This document shows positions 19,435 through 27,100 of a stretch of 64,000 nucleotides of DNA, one piece after another. The stretch comes from CAZMGV01 sp964565925. Lineage in GTDB: Bacteria > JAGRBM01 > JAHCIT01. The stretch is from the NCBI GenBank assembly GCA_964565925.1, contig CAZMGV010000001.1, forward strand, positions 310,001-374,000. Direction: 5' to 3'. The position numbers and the translations under genes are program-made. Position 1 is the first letter of the stretch. The number at the start of each line of letters is the position of its first letter. Under the pieces are notes generated by a model. That model was given only the letters and a program-made list of their open reading frames with translations. It searched no databases and was not told where the DNA came from.

Positions 19435-20811
19435 TCAGGGCTGCGCCGGAGCAGCGCCGCCCTTTTCATTGCCGCCCTTTTCATTGCCGCCCTCTGCATT
19501 ACCGGCCGGCACGACCAGCCGGTACAGGTCGTTTTCGCTGCTGAACAGGTCGTATTCCGTATCCTGCACTTCGAGCCTCAGCTCGCCGTACTGGCGGCGG
19601 ACCGCCAGCAGATCGGTGAGGCTCTGCTCGCCGCGTTCAAACGCCGTCACGGCGATCTTCACCAGCGATTCCGATTTGGGTACCAGCACGGACCGGAACG
19701 TATCGAGTGTGGTCTTGAGCTGCGCGATCTTCACGGTCAGCGCCTGGACACGGCTCGAATACTCGACCGTCAGCGCGTCGGCTTCGGAGCCGAACATGAC
19801 GGCTTTCGCGGTCTCGGCCTCCGCCTGATGCGAGCCCCGGTCGAAGATCGGCACTTCGAACGAGATCCCCGCCTGAAGCGACTTGGGCTGGTTGCCGGCG
19901 GCCAGGAAATGGTCGCGGACATAACCGACGCTGAGCGCCGGATCCGGGATGAGCTTGCGGCGGGCGAGCGACGAACGGAGCGAGGCGGCCTGCTCCTCTT
20001 CCCGCAGCGACTGGATATCCGGCCGGGTGGCGACGCTCGCCTGCACATCGGCGGAGGCGGGGCCTATCGGCACTGGATCGGTACCGGCCAGTTCCGTCGC
20101 CTCGGCGCCGTCGGCGGCACAGGGAGCGAATACCACCGCCTGACAGGCGACTTCGGCTTCGTGCAGTTCATTTTTCGCACGGGCGAACTCACGCTCGATG
20201 GACGCGGATTCCAGATCAAGACGGTCCAGGTCATAGCCGCTCAGGTCGCCATGCTCGAAGCGCACCTTGCCGAGCCGCAGGATCTCGCGGGCGGAATCGA
20301 GATGCTCCTGGGTGACCTTGAGCTTCTTCGCCAGATGCAGGACCAGCCCCAGCCGCTGCCGGACATCGGCAACGAGATCCCGGATCACGGCGTTATAACG
20401 CTCACCGGCCGCCTTGTACTCGAGTTCGGAGGCATCTATACGGAGGCCCCGCTTGCCGATCTCGATCGGTTGCGAGACATTGAACGTATAGTTGACGGTA
20501 TCGCCGGCCGTGGAGGCGACTGGACTGTTCAGCATATTGGCTTTGCCGAACTTGATGGTACCTGCGTTAAACGAAAAGGTGGGATTCTGGAATGCCTTCG
20601 TCTGGCCGAGTTCGCCGGCCGCCTGGGCGATGTCGCCCTCCGCCCGCTTGGCGAGCGGGTGGCGCTCTTCGACCAGTTTCTGAATGGCCGGGAGATCGTT
20701 AATCAGCTTCGCCGCCTGCACGGGTTCAGCGGACACGGCAGCGCCCTGCACAGCGGCAGGCTCTGCAACCGCCACGGCTCCCGAGACAATCCAGATCAGC
20801 GGTAAAATCAT
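19435..20811 (-). CDS. czcC: Outer-membrane efflux channel, TolC/CzcC family
   Basis: The 458-residue protein has a signal peptide (MILPLIWIVSGAVAVAEP) and two repeated TolC-type units: long helices around QKLVEERHPLAKRAEGDIAQA and LREEEQAASLRSSLARRKLI, each followed by short beta segments such as NPTFSFNAG and DPALSVGYV. It is the outer-membrane duct of the Czc-like pump and the first gene of its operon. The C-terminal tail contains the pentapeptide GNEKG in tandem, encoded by a 15-bp DNA repeat. An upstream Shine-Dalgarno sequence is weak. Confidence 0.87.
   Translation of the reverse strand: MILPLIWIVSGAVAVAEPAAVQGAAVSAEPVQAAKLINDLPAIQKLVEERHPLAKRAEGDIAQAAGELGQTKAFQNPTFSFNAGTIKFGKANMLNSPVASTAGDTVNYTFNVSQPIEIGKRGLRIDASELEYKAAGERYNAVIRDLVADVRQRLGLVLHLAKKLKVTQEHLDSAREILRLGKVRFEHGDLSGYDLDRLDLESASIEREFARAKNELHEAEVACQAVVFAPCAADGAEATELAGTDPVPIGPASADVQASVATRPDIQSLREEEQAASLRSSLARRKLIPDPALSVGYVRDHFLAAGNQPKSLQAGISFEVPIFDRGSHQAEAETAKAVMFGSEADALTVEYSSRVQALTVKIAQLKTTLDTFRSVLVPKSESLVKIAVTAFERGEQSLTDLLAVRRQYGELRLEVQDTEYDLFSSENDLYRLVVPAGNAEGGNEKGGNEKGGAAPAQP
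19456..19500. repeat. 15-bp tandem repeat, three copies
   Basis: Two identical copies of GCCGCCCTTTTCATT are followed by a third with two mismatches, encoding GNAEG-GNEKG-GNEKG on the minus strand near the end of czcC. Copy number may vary by slippage without a frameshift because the unit is a multiple of three. Confidence 0.85.
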
Positions 20812-20898
20812 TGTGTTACGACTCGACTCATCGAAAATTCCGCCCGTCGTTCGGATCGTGTGAACCGTTTAATCCGCTTCCGTTAAGAAGCGCCTCAG

Positions 20899-20929
20899 AA
20901 AACATGAAAATACGTTTAAACCATGTTTT
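20899..20929. promoter_or_regulatory. Inverted repeat between czcC and dxr, possible operator
   Basis: AAAACATG and CATGTTTT are perfect 8-bp arms 15 bp apart in the AT-rich divergent gap 20812-21079. It could be an operator for the Czc-like operon. No clear -35/-10 pair could be fixed for either direction. Confidence 0.3.
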
Positions 20930-21079
20930 TCGGGCACCTTTTGGCTATTTTGCAGTCCATCTTTTGCAATAAGATACTGTCCGTTTGCCCTGCCCGGCCG
21001 CTCTCACTATGGTCGCCCCTTAAGGTCGGGCAGACCGGGTGAAAACCCCGGCAATGGCATAGAACGGAAGGGGTCTCCC

Positions 21080-22255
21080 CTGGTTTCATCTAAAAAGAAG
21101 CGGCTCTGCATTCTGGGATCGACCGGCTCAATCGGAGTCAGCTCCCTGGACGTGGTCCGCCAGCACCCCGGCCGGTTCGTCGTCGAGGCGCTGGTGGCCG
21201 GTACCAATGCCGATGTGATGGCCGAGCAGGTGCTCGCCCACCATCCCCGGATCGCCGTCATGGCGACCGAAGAGAAAGCCGCCGAACTGAAGAAGAAGAC
21301 GCCCGGTTATACCGGCGAGATCATCTACGGACCCCACGGCTACCGGAAGGCTGTCCAGATGGAGACGGTCGACTCGGTCGTGTCCGCCATTGTCGGCGCG
21401 GCGGGTCTTGAGCCCACCCTCTGGGCCATCGAGGCGGGCAAGGAGATCGGCCTTGCCAACAAGGAGACGCTGGTCACCGCCGGCGAACTGGTGAACCGCA
21501 AGGTGAAGGAGCACGGCGTCACGATGCTCCCCATCGACAGCGAGCATTCGGCCATCTTCCAGGCGCTGGAAGGCAACAAGCGCAGCCAGGTAAAACGGCT
21601 GATCCTGACGGCGTCGGGCGGACCGTTCCGCACCTGGCCCAAGGAAAAAATCGCCAAAGCGACGGTTGCGGAGGCGCTCAAGCATCCCAACTGGTCCATG
21701 GGCCGCAAGATCACGATCGACTCGGCGGGCCTGATGAACAAGGGCCTCGAGGTGATCGAGGCGATGTATCTCTTCGACATGACGCCCGACCAGGTGGGCG
21801 TCGTCATTCACCCGCAGTCGGTCGTCCACTCGATGGTCGAATACATCGACGCCTCGGTGATGGCGCAGCTGTCGGTGCCGGACATGCGGCTGCCGATCGC
21901 CTATGCGCTGGCCTATCCGGACCGGATCGAGGCGACCATCCCGTTCATCGACTGGGCGAAAACCCGGGAACTGACCTTCGAGGAGCCCGACACGGACCGG
22001 TTCCCCTGCCTGCAGCTCGCCTTCGACGCGATCCGCACGGGCGGCTCCATGCCGGCGGTGCTCAACGCCGCGAACGAGATTTCCGTGGACGCGTACCTGA
22101 ACGAGAAGATCGGCTTCTACGATATTCCCGCGATCAACTCGGAAGTGATGGGCCGCCACAAGACGGTCCGGCTGGACACCCTTCAGCAGGTCCGTGACGC
22201 GGACGCGTGGGCCCGCGAAGAGGCGTCGAAGCAGGTCGCACGGCGGCTGAACTAG
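21080..22255 (+). CDS. dxr: 1-deoxy-D-xylulose 5-phosphate reductoisomerase
   Basis: This enzyme makes 2-C-methyl-D-erythritol 4-phosphate from DXP with NADPH, the committed step of the MEP isoprenoid pathway. The NADPH motif ILGSTGSIGVSSLDVV, the metal ligands in PIDSEHSAIFQ, the SGGPF loop, HPNWSMGRKITIDSAGLMNKGLE and a C-terminal four-helix bundle are all present. The first standard start in frame (GTG 21152) would delete the GSTGSIG motif. Upstream the frame is open with no ATG, GTG or TTG, so I place the start at CTG 21080, six bases after GGAAGGGG, giving 391 residues, near the E. coli length (398). The 3' end overlaps the convergent DUF58 gene by 4 bp. Confidence 0.92.
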   Translation: MVSSKKKRLCILGSTGSIGVSSLDVVRQHPGRFVVEALVAGTNADVMAEQVLAHHPRIAVMATEEKAAELKKKTPGYTGEIIYGPHGYRKAVQMETVDSVVSAIVGAAGLEPTLWAIEAGKEIGLANKETLVTAGELVNRKVKEHGVTMLPIDSEHSAIFQALEGNKRSQVKRLILTASGGPFRTWPKEKIAKATVAEALKHPNWSMGRKITIDSAGLMNKGLEVIEAMYLFDMTPDQVGVVIHPQSVVHSMVEYIDASVMAQLSVPDMRLPIAYALAYPDRIEATIPFIDWAKTRELTFEEPDTDRFPCLQLAFDAIRTGGSMPAVLNAANEISVDAYLNEKIGFYDIPAINSEVMGRHKTVRLDTLQQVRDADAWAREEASKQVARRLN

Positions 22256-23433
22256 CCCGCTCTCACCACCTGGCCGTTACGCATAATTCTGACCGCTTCG
22301 CCGGAACTGGATGCCGGTGACGAGGGCAGCTTTTCCCCGTTCCAGGTGGCCAGCACCCGGGCCTCGGCGTCCGATAGTCCGCTGCGGGCCCCCGGCAGAT
22401 CGTGCAGATAGACGTCATGGCCCGATTCGCGCATCAGTTCGACCACGGTGCGGGCGAGCGCCGTCTGGCGGTCCAGCCGCTTCTGCTCGACCGGGTTCAG
22501 GAGTTCTTCCGGCCGCCCGCTGAACGGTTCCAGTTCCACCATCACCTTGGGCGCCAGCAGTTCGCGGTTGATCTTCACGGTGAGCGCGCCGGTGCGGGCA
22601 GTGGTTTTCCACGAGATGAGACGTACCGGGTCGCCCGGCTGGAAAGGCCTCAGACCGTCGAACTCGCCGGAGGGATCCAGCCTGCGGCCGGTCTGTTCCG
22701 CCTCCGGTGAGGCCGATGCCGTATCGCCGGCTTCCGACGACTCCAGCCGTTCGGGCGCCACGACAATCTCCGTGGCGCTGTCGTTGCGGCGGCGTTTTTC
22801 GATAATACCGAACGGGAACAGCGTGGCGATCTCCACATGCCGCACGCCGTAGATTCCGCGTCTTGCGAACTGCATTTCCAGATGACCTTCGAAGGTGTCC
22901 CCCGGCAGGACGTGCCGCACCCAGGGGGAGCGGACGATTTTCACACCGCTTCGGTCCAGCGGGGTCCACCACCGGCTGCGTTTCCAGCGCTGACCAGCCG
23001 ACCGGGGGACGTCGTCCGACCGCCGGATGTCGGGAAAAATCTGCAGCAGGTAAGCCGCCCAGCGTTTGCGCTTCACCTCGATCCGGAACCGGAGGGCGGC
23101 CGGCTTGCCGGCCTCGACCCACGGTCCGGGCAGGATGTCGGCATACAGGAACCTTAAGACCGCTTCGCTCCAGAGGCCCGACGCCGCGACGATGCCGAAC
23201 TGGAGCCCGAGCAAAATGTAGATGATGTTATTGCCGGTATTGAGCGCGGCGATGGCGATGGCGCCCGACAGAGCCGTAAACAGCCAGCCGGTCTTGGTCG
23301 GCTTCACCCGGCGGGGCGGGACCATCCACGACGCCGCCGTCGCCCAGAAACCGGACGATGCAGGTGCAGACGACGGGCTGACGGAACTGGCGGCCGGATT
23401 TCGGGTGGAAGTCGCGACGGATGCCACAGGCAC
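22252..23433 (-). CDS. DUF58 domain-containing membrane protein
   Basis: The 393-residue protein starts at GTG 23433. A Ser/Ala/Pro-rich N-terminal tail is followed by two hydrophobic helices (about 48-85) and a soluble part containing the DUF58 core: FARRGIYGVRHVEIATLFPFG, then FDGLRPFQPGDPVRLISWK, the family hallmark R-x-Y/F-x-x-GD-x-x-R-x-I-x-W-K. DUF58 proteins usually sit with a MoxR AAA+ ATPase and a transglutaminase protein, often in cell-envelope functions. Neither is present here. It is 9 bp downstream of the next minus-strand gene, so the two form an operon. Confidence 0.87.
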   Translation of the reverse strand: MPVASVATSTRNPAASSVSPSSAPASSGFWATAASWMVPPRRVKPTKTGWLFTALSGAIAIAALNTGNNIIYILLGLQFGIVAASGLWSEAVLRFLYADILPGPWVEAGKPAALRFRIEVKRKRWAAYLLQIFPDIRRSDDVPRSAGQRWKRSRWWTPLDRSGVKIVRSPWVRHVLPGDTFEGHLEMQFARRGIYGVRHVEIATLFPFGIIEKRRRNDSATEIVVAPERLESSEAGDTASASPEAEQTGRRLDPSGEFDGLRPFQPGDPVRLISWKTTARTGALTVKINRELLAPKVMVELEPFSGRPEELLNPVEQKRLDRQTALARTVVELMRESGHDVYLHDLPGARSGLSDAEARVLATWNGEKLPSSPASSSGEAVRIMRNGQVVRAG

Positions 23434-23442
23434 GCCTCGCGT

Positions 23443-24183
23443 TTACTTCTTGACCAGCTTGAGATTCGGGACCGACGCCTCGGTGAGTCCCGCCGCTTCG
23501 AGCAGCGGCTCCACGACCGAATCGGGTACCCGCATCCGGGTCAGGATGCCGCGGGCCTCGACCTCGGGGATCTGCACGGCGCGGAAGTTGCGGGACCGCA
23601 GCGACGGCAGGTCGTCGGAGGGCGGGAACAGCCACTTGAGGCTCTCCAGCCGGATCGCCTCCAGTTCGCCTTCGGGATAGACCGCGGGATCGTCCTGATA
23701 AAGAGCGGTGTTTTCCTCGGGCCGGTAGTAGGCGCTCCACCCGGCCGGAGAGAAGTTCACATAGCCCCATTCACGCTCGGACGGGCGGTTGATCGGCTTG
23801 CCCATCCGGTCGGCGAGGTCGTTGAATTCGCCTTCCACGCGGCGGCGGAATTCAGAGAGGTGTGCGCCCAGCCGGAGCCGGGCCTCCCGGTTATCCATGA
23901 GTCCGCCCGAATCGAACGACGGGTCGAACGGCGCCACACCGATCACGCGGCCGACGCGTTCCAGATACAAAAGCAGGTCCTTGTTGTCGCTGCGGACAGC
24001 GAGCGGCGCATCGGGGCCCGACCTGACGATACGGGGCAGGTACCGGTGGCAGAGGACTACCGGATCGGGAGTGGGCTTTCGCGGCGTGCCGCGCCCGTAC
24101 CGGACGGCCCGCACGGCGGACCAGGTGGCGAGCCCGAGGGTGAGCAGCACGACGACGTATACGGCAATTGAGGCGATTCCCAT
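23443..24183 (-). CDS. Hypothetical protein with N-terminal membrane anchor
   Basis: The 246-residue protein starts at ATG 24183. One hydrophobic helix (about 4-27, IASIAVYVVVLLTLGLATW) is followed by a soluble, mostly charged domain including LRLGAHLSEFRRRVEGEFNDLADR and a C-terminal tail ending NLKLVKK. I do not recognise a family. Close coupling to the DUF58 gene (9 bp) suggests a shared envelope-associated role. Confidence 0.7.
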   Translation of the reverse strand: MGIASIAVYVVVLLTLGLATWSAVRAVRYGRGTPRKPTPDPVVLCHRYLPRIVRSGPDAPLAVRSDNKDLLLYLERVGRVIGVAPFDPSFDSGGLMDNREARLRLGAHLSEFRRRVEGEFNDLADRMGKPINRPSEREWGYVNFSPAGWSAYYRPEENTALYQDDPAVYPEGELEAIRLESLKWLFPPSDDLPSLRSRNFRAVQIPEVEARGILTRMRVPDSVVEPLLEAAGLTEASVPNLKLVKK

Positions 24184-24230
24184 GCAGGGGCATTGTCGGA
24201 TTTTGCGGCCTGATGGTCAACCGATGCCAT

Positions 24231-25163
24231 TCAGCCCAGCAACCCCTCATCCAGAAAGCTGTAGTACCGGACCCCGGCGACGACGATATGATCGAGCACC
24301 CTCACCGACAGCATCTTCCCGGCCGCCACCGCATCGGCGGTGAACCGGCGGTCGGCCTCCGACGGCGAGGGATCGCCCGAGGGGTGGTTATGCGACAGCA
24401 CGATCGCCGCCGCCCCTTCGCGAACGGCCTCGCGGAACAGTGCCGCCGGATCGATGGACACATTGCCGACGCCGCCCTGCGCGCACCGGACGACCCGGAG
24501 CAGCCGGTTCTTGGTATCGAGCAGCAGCGTAACAATCTCTTCGAGGGCAGGATTTGTGTACTGCTCGCGGAGCAGCTTGAAGGCGGTCTCGCTGCCGGAC
24601 ACCTGCGGGCGTTCGCCAAGCAGCGCCCGGTCGAGCCGGGGGGCCAGCGCCAGCGCCGCCAGCACCTGCGCGGCCTTGGCCGGTCCCAGCCCCGCTATTT
24701 TCTGAAGATCGGCCGCCGACATCCGGGCCAGCGCCATAAGCGACCCGGCGCTCCGGAGCAGTTCGCGCGCCTGCTCCATCGCGTTCTGTCCGCGCCGGGC
24801 GTCGCCGGTCCGGATCAGGATGGCGAGCAGGTCCGAATCGGAGAGCGCCTGCGGACCGAACTTGATGAGCCGCTCACGGGGGCGGTCATCCGCCGGCCAG
24901 TCGCGGATCGCCGGGCGGCGCCCGGGGGCCGGGGACACTGCCGGCAAGGCTTTAGGAATTATTGCCGGAGCCGGCGGAACCGTTTGCGGAGGCGGCACAA
25001 CGGTTTCTGTGACCGGAGCAGTTATAGCGGCAGACGCTTTTACGGGCCGGGTGAGGAGCGACTCAAGCCATTCGACGCTGCCACGTGGCGGTTTCCGTTG
25101 TGCGTGGCGCCGGGCCGGTTCAAAGGCCAGCACCTGCGCACTATCTTTCAGATCGTGGGCCAT
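24231..25163 (-). CDS. radC: RadC-family JAB/MPN domain protein
   Basis: I use ATG 25163, giving 310 residues; the frame is open further upstream but that extension has no family features. After a Pro/Ala-rich tail (to about 95) come RERLIKFGPQALSDSDLLAILIRTG, a helix-hairpin-helix (LQKIAGLGPAKAAQVLAALA), and the JAB metalloprotease-fold motif SHNHPSGDPSPSEAD with the distal glutamate region EEIVTLLLDTKNRLL. RadC proteins were once linked to DNA repair; the true biochemical role is unsettled. The residues that bind zinc are intact. Confidence 0.9.
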   Translation of the reverse strand: MAHDLKDSAQVLAFEPARRHAQRKPPRGSVEWLESLLTRPVKASAAITAPVTETVVPPPQTVPPAPAIIPKALPAVSPAPGRRPAIRDWPADDRPRERLIKFGPQALSDSDLLAILIRTGDARRGQNAMEQARELLRSAGSLMALARMSAADLQKIAGLGPAKAAQVLAALALAPRLDRALLGERPQVSGSETAFKLLREQYTNPALEEIVTLLLDTKNRLLRVVRCAQGGVGNVSIDPAALFREAVREGAAAIVLSHNHPSGDPSPSEADRRFTADAVAAGKMLSVRVLDHIVVAGVRYYSFLDEGLLG

Positions 25164-25371
25164 GCAACGTCTGCGCTCCCGGCGGGGCGTTACACCCCGT
25201 GACTCTCTACAAAGCAATCCGGGTGCCACCGGCACCGGTACGGTGAAAACAGCTAACCATCCAGAATAATAGGGGAATTTCCCAGGGACCGGTTTCCAGA
25301 GATAGACAAAATCCGGCACGTGTTCGGATTCCGAACGTCGCCGCCTGCCCTGGATTGGTAACGCTTCGGGC

Positions 25372-26226
25372 TCAGCCGTCCAGCGAATCGCCGGGAAGCT
25401 GGTTGATCATCTCTTCGGTCACCGGAAGCTCAAGCTCCCGCGCCCGCTGCTGCCACCGGAGATGTGCTTCCATCTCCAGTTCCTTGATCCGGTTGCGGAC
25501 CTTCTCGATCAGTTCATCGACCCGGTCGGCAGTATAGCCGGTGGTCTCGATCGGCTCGCCGCAGTTCACAATAATGTGGCCGCGGTGCGCGCGCACCTTG
25601 AACCCGTATCCGTACACCTGCGCGGAGCCGGCGATACCGATGGGCAGAATCGGCACGCCGCCCTCGATCGCCATCAGGAAACCGCCCTTCTTGAAAGGCA
25701 GCATCCGGCCGTCGCGCGCGCGGGTGCCCTCGGGGAACACGACGATGTTCTCGCCTCCCTTGATCCGGTTGATCACCGCCGTGGCGGAGTCGCGGGCCGA
25801 CTCCTTGTCGCCACGCTTCACGAAGATGAAGTTGAGCGCCCAGAACGCCTGTCCGAGAAACGGCACATAGAGCAGTTCCTGCTTCACCAGAAACCGGAAC
25901 GTGACTGGTTTCAGCTGGAGGAGCATGGCCGGACCGTCCAGATGCGAGCGGTGGTTCGCCATGACGATATAGGGCGACAGCTTTTCGGGGTGCTTGCCCA
26001 TGAACTCCTGGGTGGTGTTGGCCGCCCAGAAGTTGCTCTCGCAGTAGCCGTAGGTCGGGTAGTTACCGTAGTAGTGCGGATCGTCGTTGAGGCCCAGCTT
26101 GTCGAGCGTACCGAAGGCGATGGAATAGACCCCCATCACGGGCGTCATCACGGCGAGTTCGCCGTAGAGCATGAACGTCCGGTGCCACTTCCGGATCTCG
26201 CCGATCGGGTCCTGTTTCTCCGCCAC
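25372..26226 (-). CDS. 1-acyl-sn-glycerol-3-phosphate acyltransferase (PlsC family)
   Basis: Membrane phospholipid synthesis: acylates lysophosphatidic acid or a related acceptor. From GTG 26226 (284 residues; a longer TTG-start form at 26277 is less likely) the protein shows the acyltransferase block I ANHRSHLDG with H92-x4-D97, block II (FVKRGDKESAR), block III FPEGTRARDG (164-173) and block IV (GVPILPIGI). A C-terminal extension of about 60 residues is rich in Arg and Glu. A consensus-like promoter and a 28-bp palindrome lie upstream. Confidence 0.88.
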   Translation of the reverse strand: MAEKQDPIGEIRKWHRTFMLYGELAVMTPVMGVYSIAFGTLDKLGLNDDPHYYGNYPTYGYCESNFWAANTTQEFMGKHPEKLSPYIVMANHRSHLDGPAMLLQLKPVTFRFLVKQELLYVPFLGQAFWALNFIFVKRGDKESARDSATAVINRIKGGENIVVFPEGTRARDGRMLPFKKGGFLMAIEGGVPILPIGIAGSAQVYGYGFKVRAHRGHIIVNCGEPIETTGYTADRVDELIEKVRNRIKELEMEAHLRWQQRARELELPVTEEMINQLPGDSLDG

Positions 26227-26297
26227 TGCGCCTGTTCCCCTTCGACCGTCTCTTCCGTATCCAGTTGCCGGAACCAACCGCTCAACCGGCCGGGCGA

Positions 26298-26326
26298 ATT
26301 CTTCCGGTCCGTGACGCCTGTGTCAA
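26298..26326 (-). promoter_or_regulatory. Putative promoter of the PlsC-family gene
   Basis: On the minus strand a perfect -35 TTGACA (26321-26326) is 17 bp from AAGAAT (26298-26303, four of six consensus bases), giving a leader of about 65 nt. Confidence 0.5.
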
Positions 26327-26333
26327 CCCGCCC

Positions 26334-26361
26334 GGGCCGGACAGCAGATGCTGTCTGGCCC
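26334..26361. promoter_or_regulatory. 28-bp palindrome between divergent plsC-like and doxX-like genes
   Basis: Two 14-base arms (GGGCCgGACAGCAG and its complement) meet with one mismatched pair. It starts 8 bp upstream of the -35 of the PlsC gene and overlaps the region where a DoxX promoter would lie, so it looks like a shared operator rather than a terminator. No poly-T follows. Confidence 0.5.
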
Positions 26362-26455
26362 TTATGCTATCAACACCGTCGAGGCACCCCTCGCCACCGC
26401 TTCGGTGAAAAGCCAGAGTCCGTCCAGGGAAAGTCCGTCAGGAGGAACCATCACC

Positions 26456-26884
26456 ATGCCCAAGCCGATTGAAATCTCCCGTTACGTCATGGGAGGCGTC
26501 TACACGTTCGCCGGAATCATGCACTTCGTGGCGCCGAGCTTCTATGTGCAGATCATCCCCGACTACCTGGAACCGCTCGGGCCGATGCTGCTGGTATACC
26601 TGTCGGGTGTGGCCGAGATCGTCTGCGGCGTGGGGCTCTTTATCCCGAAAACCCGGAGGCTCGCCGCGTGGGCGACCATCGCACTGCTGGTCGCCGTCTT
26701 CCCGGCGAACCTCTACATGGCGACCCACAACGTCCAGATCCAGGGGCTGCCGTCGTGGATGGAACAGCCGGGCCCTGTGGGCCGGTGGATGCGTCTGCCG
26801 TTCCAGGCGGTATTCATCTGGTGGGCGTGGCTGTTCACGAAGCCAGACCGCGCGGCAGGCGCGGCCGCCACGACCGAAGCCTGA
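26456..26884 (+). CDS. DoxX family membrane protein
   Basis: The 142-residue protein starts at ATG 26456 behind AGGAGG (10-base spacing). Four hydrophobic helices (about 8-25, 40-62, 68-88, 108-127), the N-terminal YVMGGVYTFAGIMHFVAP and the YLSGVAEIVCGVGLFIPKTRRLAAW segment match the DoxX/DoxX-like family of small membrane proteins. DoxX relatives are tied to thiosulfate:quinone oxidoreduction or redox stress; no specific substrate can be assigned. Confidence 0.82.
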   Translation: MPKPIEISRYVMGGVYTFAGIMHFVAPSFYVQIIPDYLEPLGPMLLVYLSGVAEIVCGVGLFIPKTRRLAAWATIALLVAVFPANLYMATHNVQIQGLPSWMEQPGPVGRWMRLPFQAVFIWWAWLFTKPDRAAGAAATTEA

Positions 26885-26932
26885 CTTCCCGTTGACTCAC
26901 GTTGAGGGGCTGTGCTTGAAAGAACGGCGCAC

Positions 26933-27019
26933 GCCCCCGTGCTGGAACTGGTAGACAGGGCGGTCTCAAAAACCGCTGGCTTCACGGCCGTGACGGTTCG
27001 ATTCCGTCCGGGGGCACCA
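26933..27019 (+). tRNA. tRNA-Leu(CAA)
   Basis: An 87-nt cloverleaf with encoded 3' CCA: 7-bp acceptor stem GCCCCCG/CGGGGGC, a D-arm containing GGAACTGGTAGAC, an anticodon stem GCGGT/ACCGC with loop CTCAAAA (anticodon CAA), a long class II variable arm (GGCTTCACGGCC region) and the T-arm GACGG-TTCGATT-CCGTC. The long variable arm and the anticodon identify leucine, reading UUG. Confidence 0.96.
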
Positions 27020-27100
27020 CGAAAACGGTTGCGATTCCAACGCTGCACCCGGATTTCCTGCTTCCCCTTACCGCCGGAAACCTGTAAAACTACTTAAGTA

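Noticed and set aside
16647..19544. A 965-residue open frame on the plus strand
   Set aside because: It is antisense to czcA and czcB and reads as His/Arg/Asp-rich low-complexity protein, the usual shadow of GC-rich coding DNA. The opposite frame matches RND families in full.
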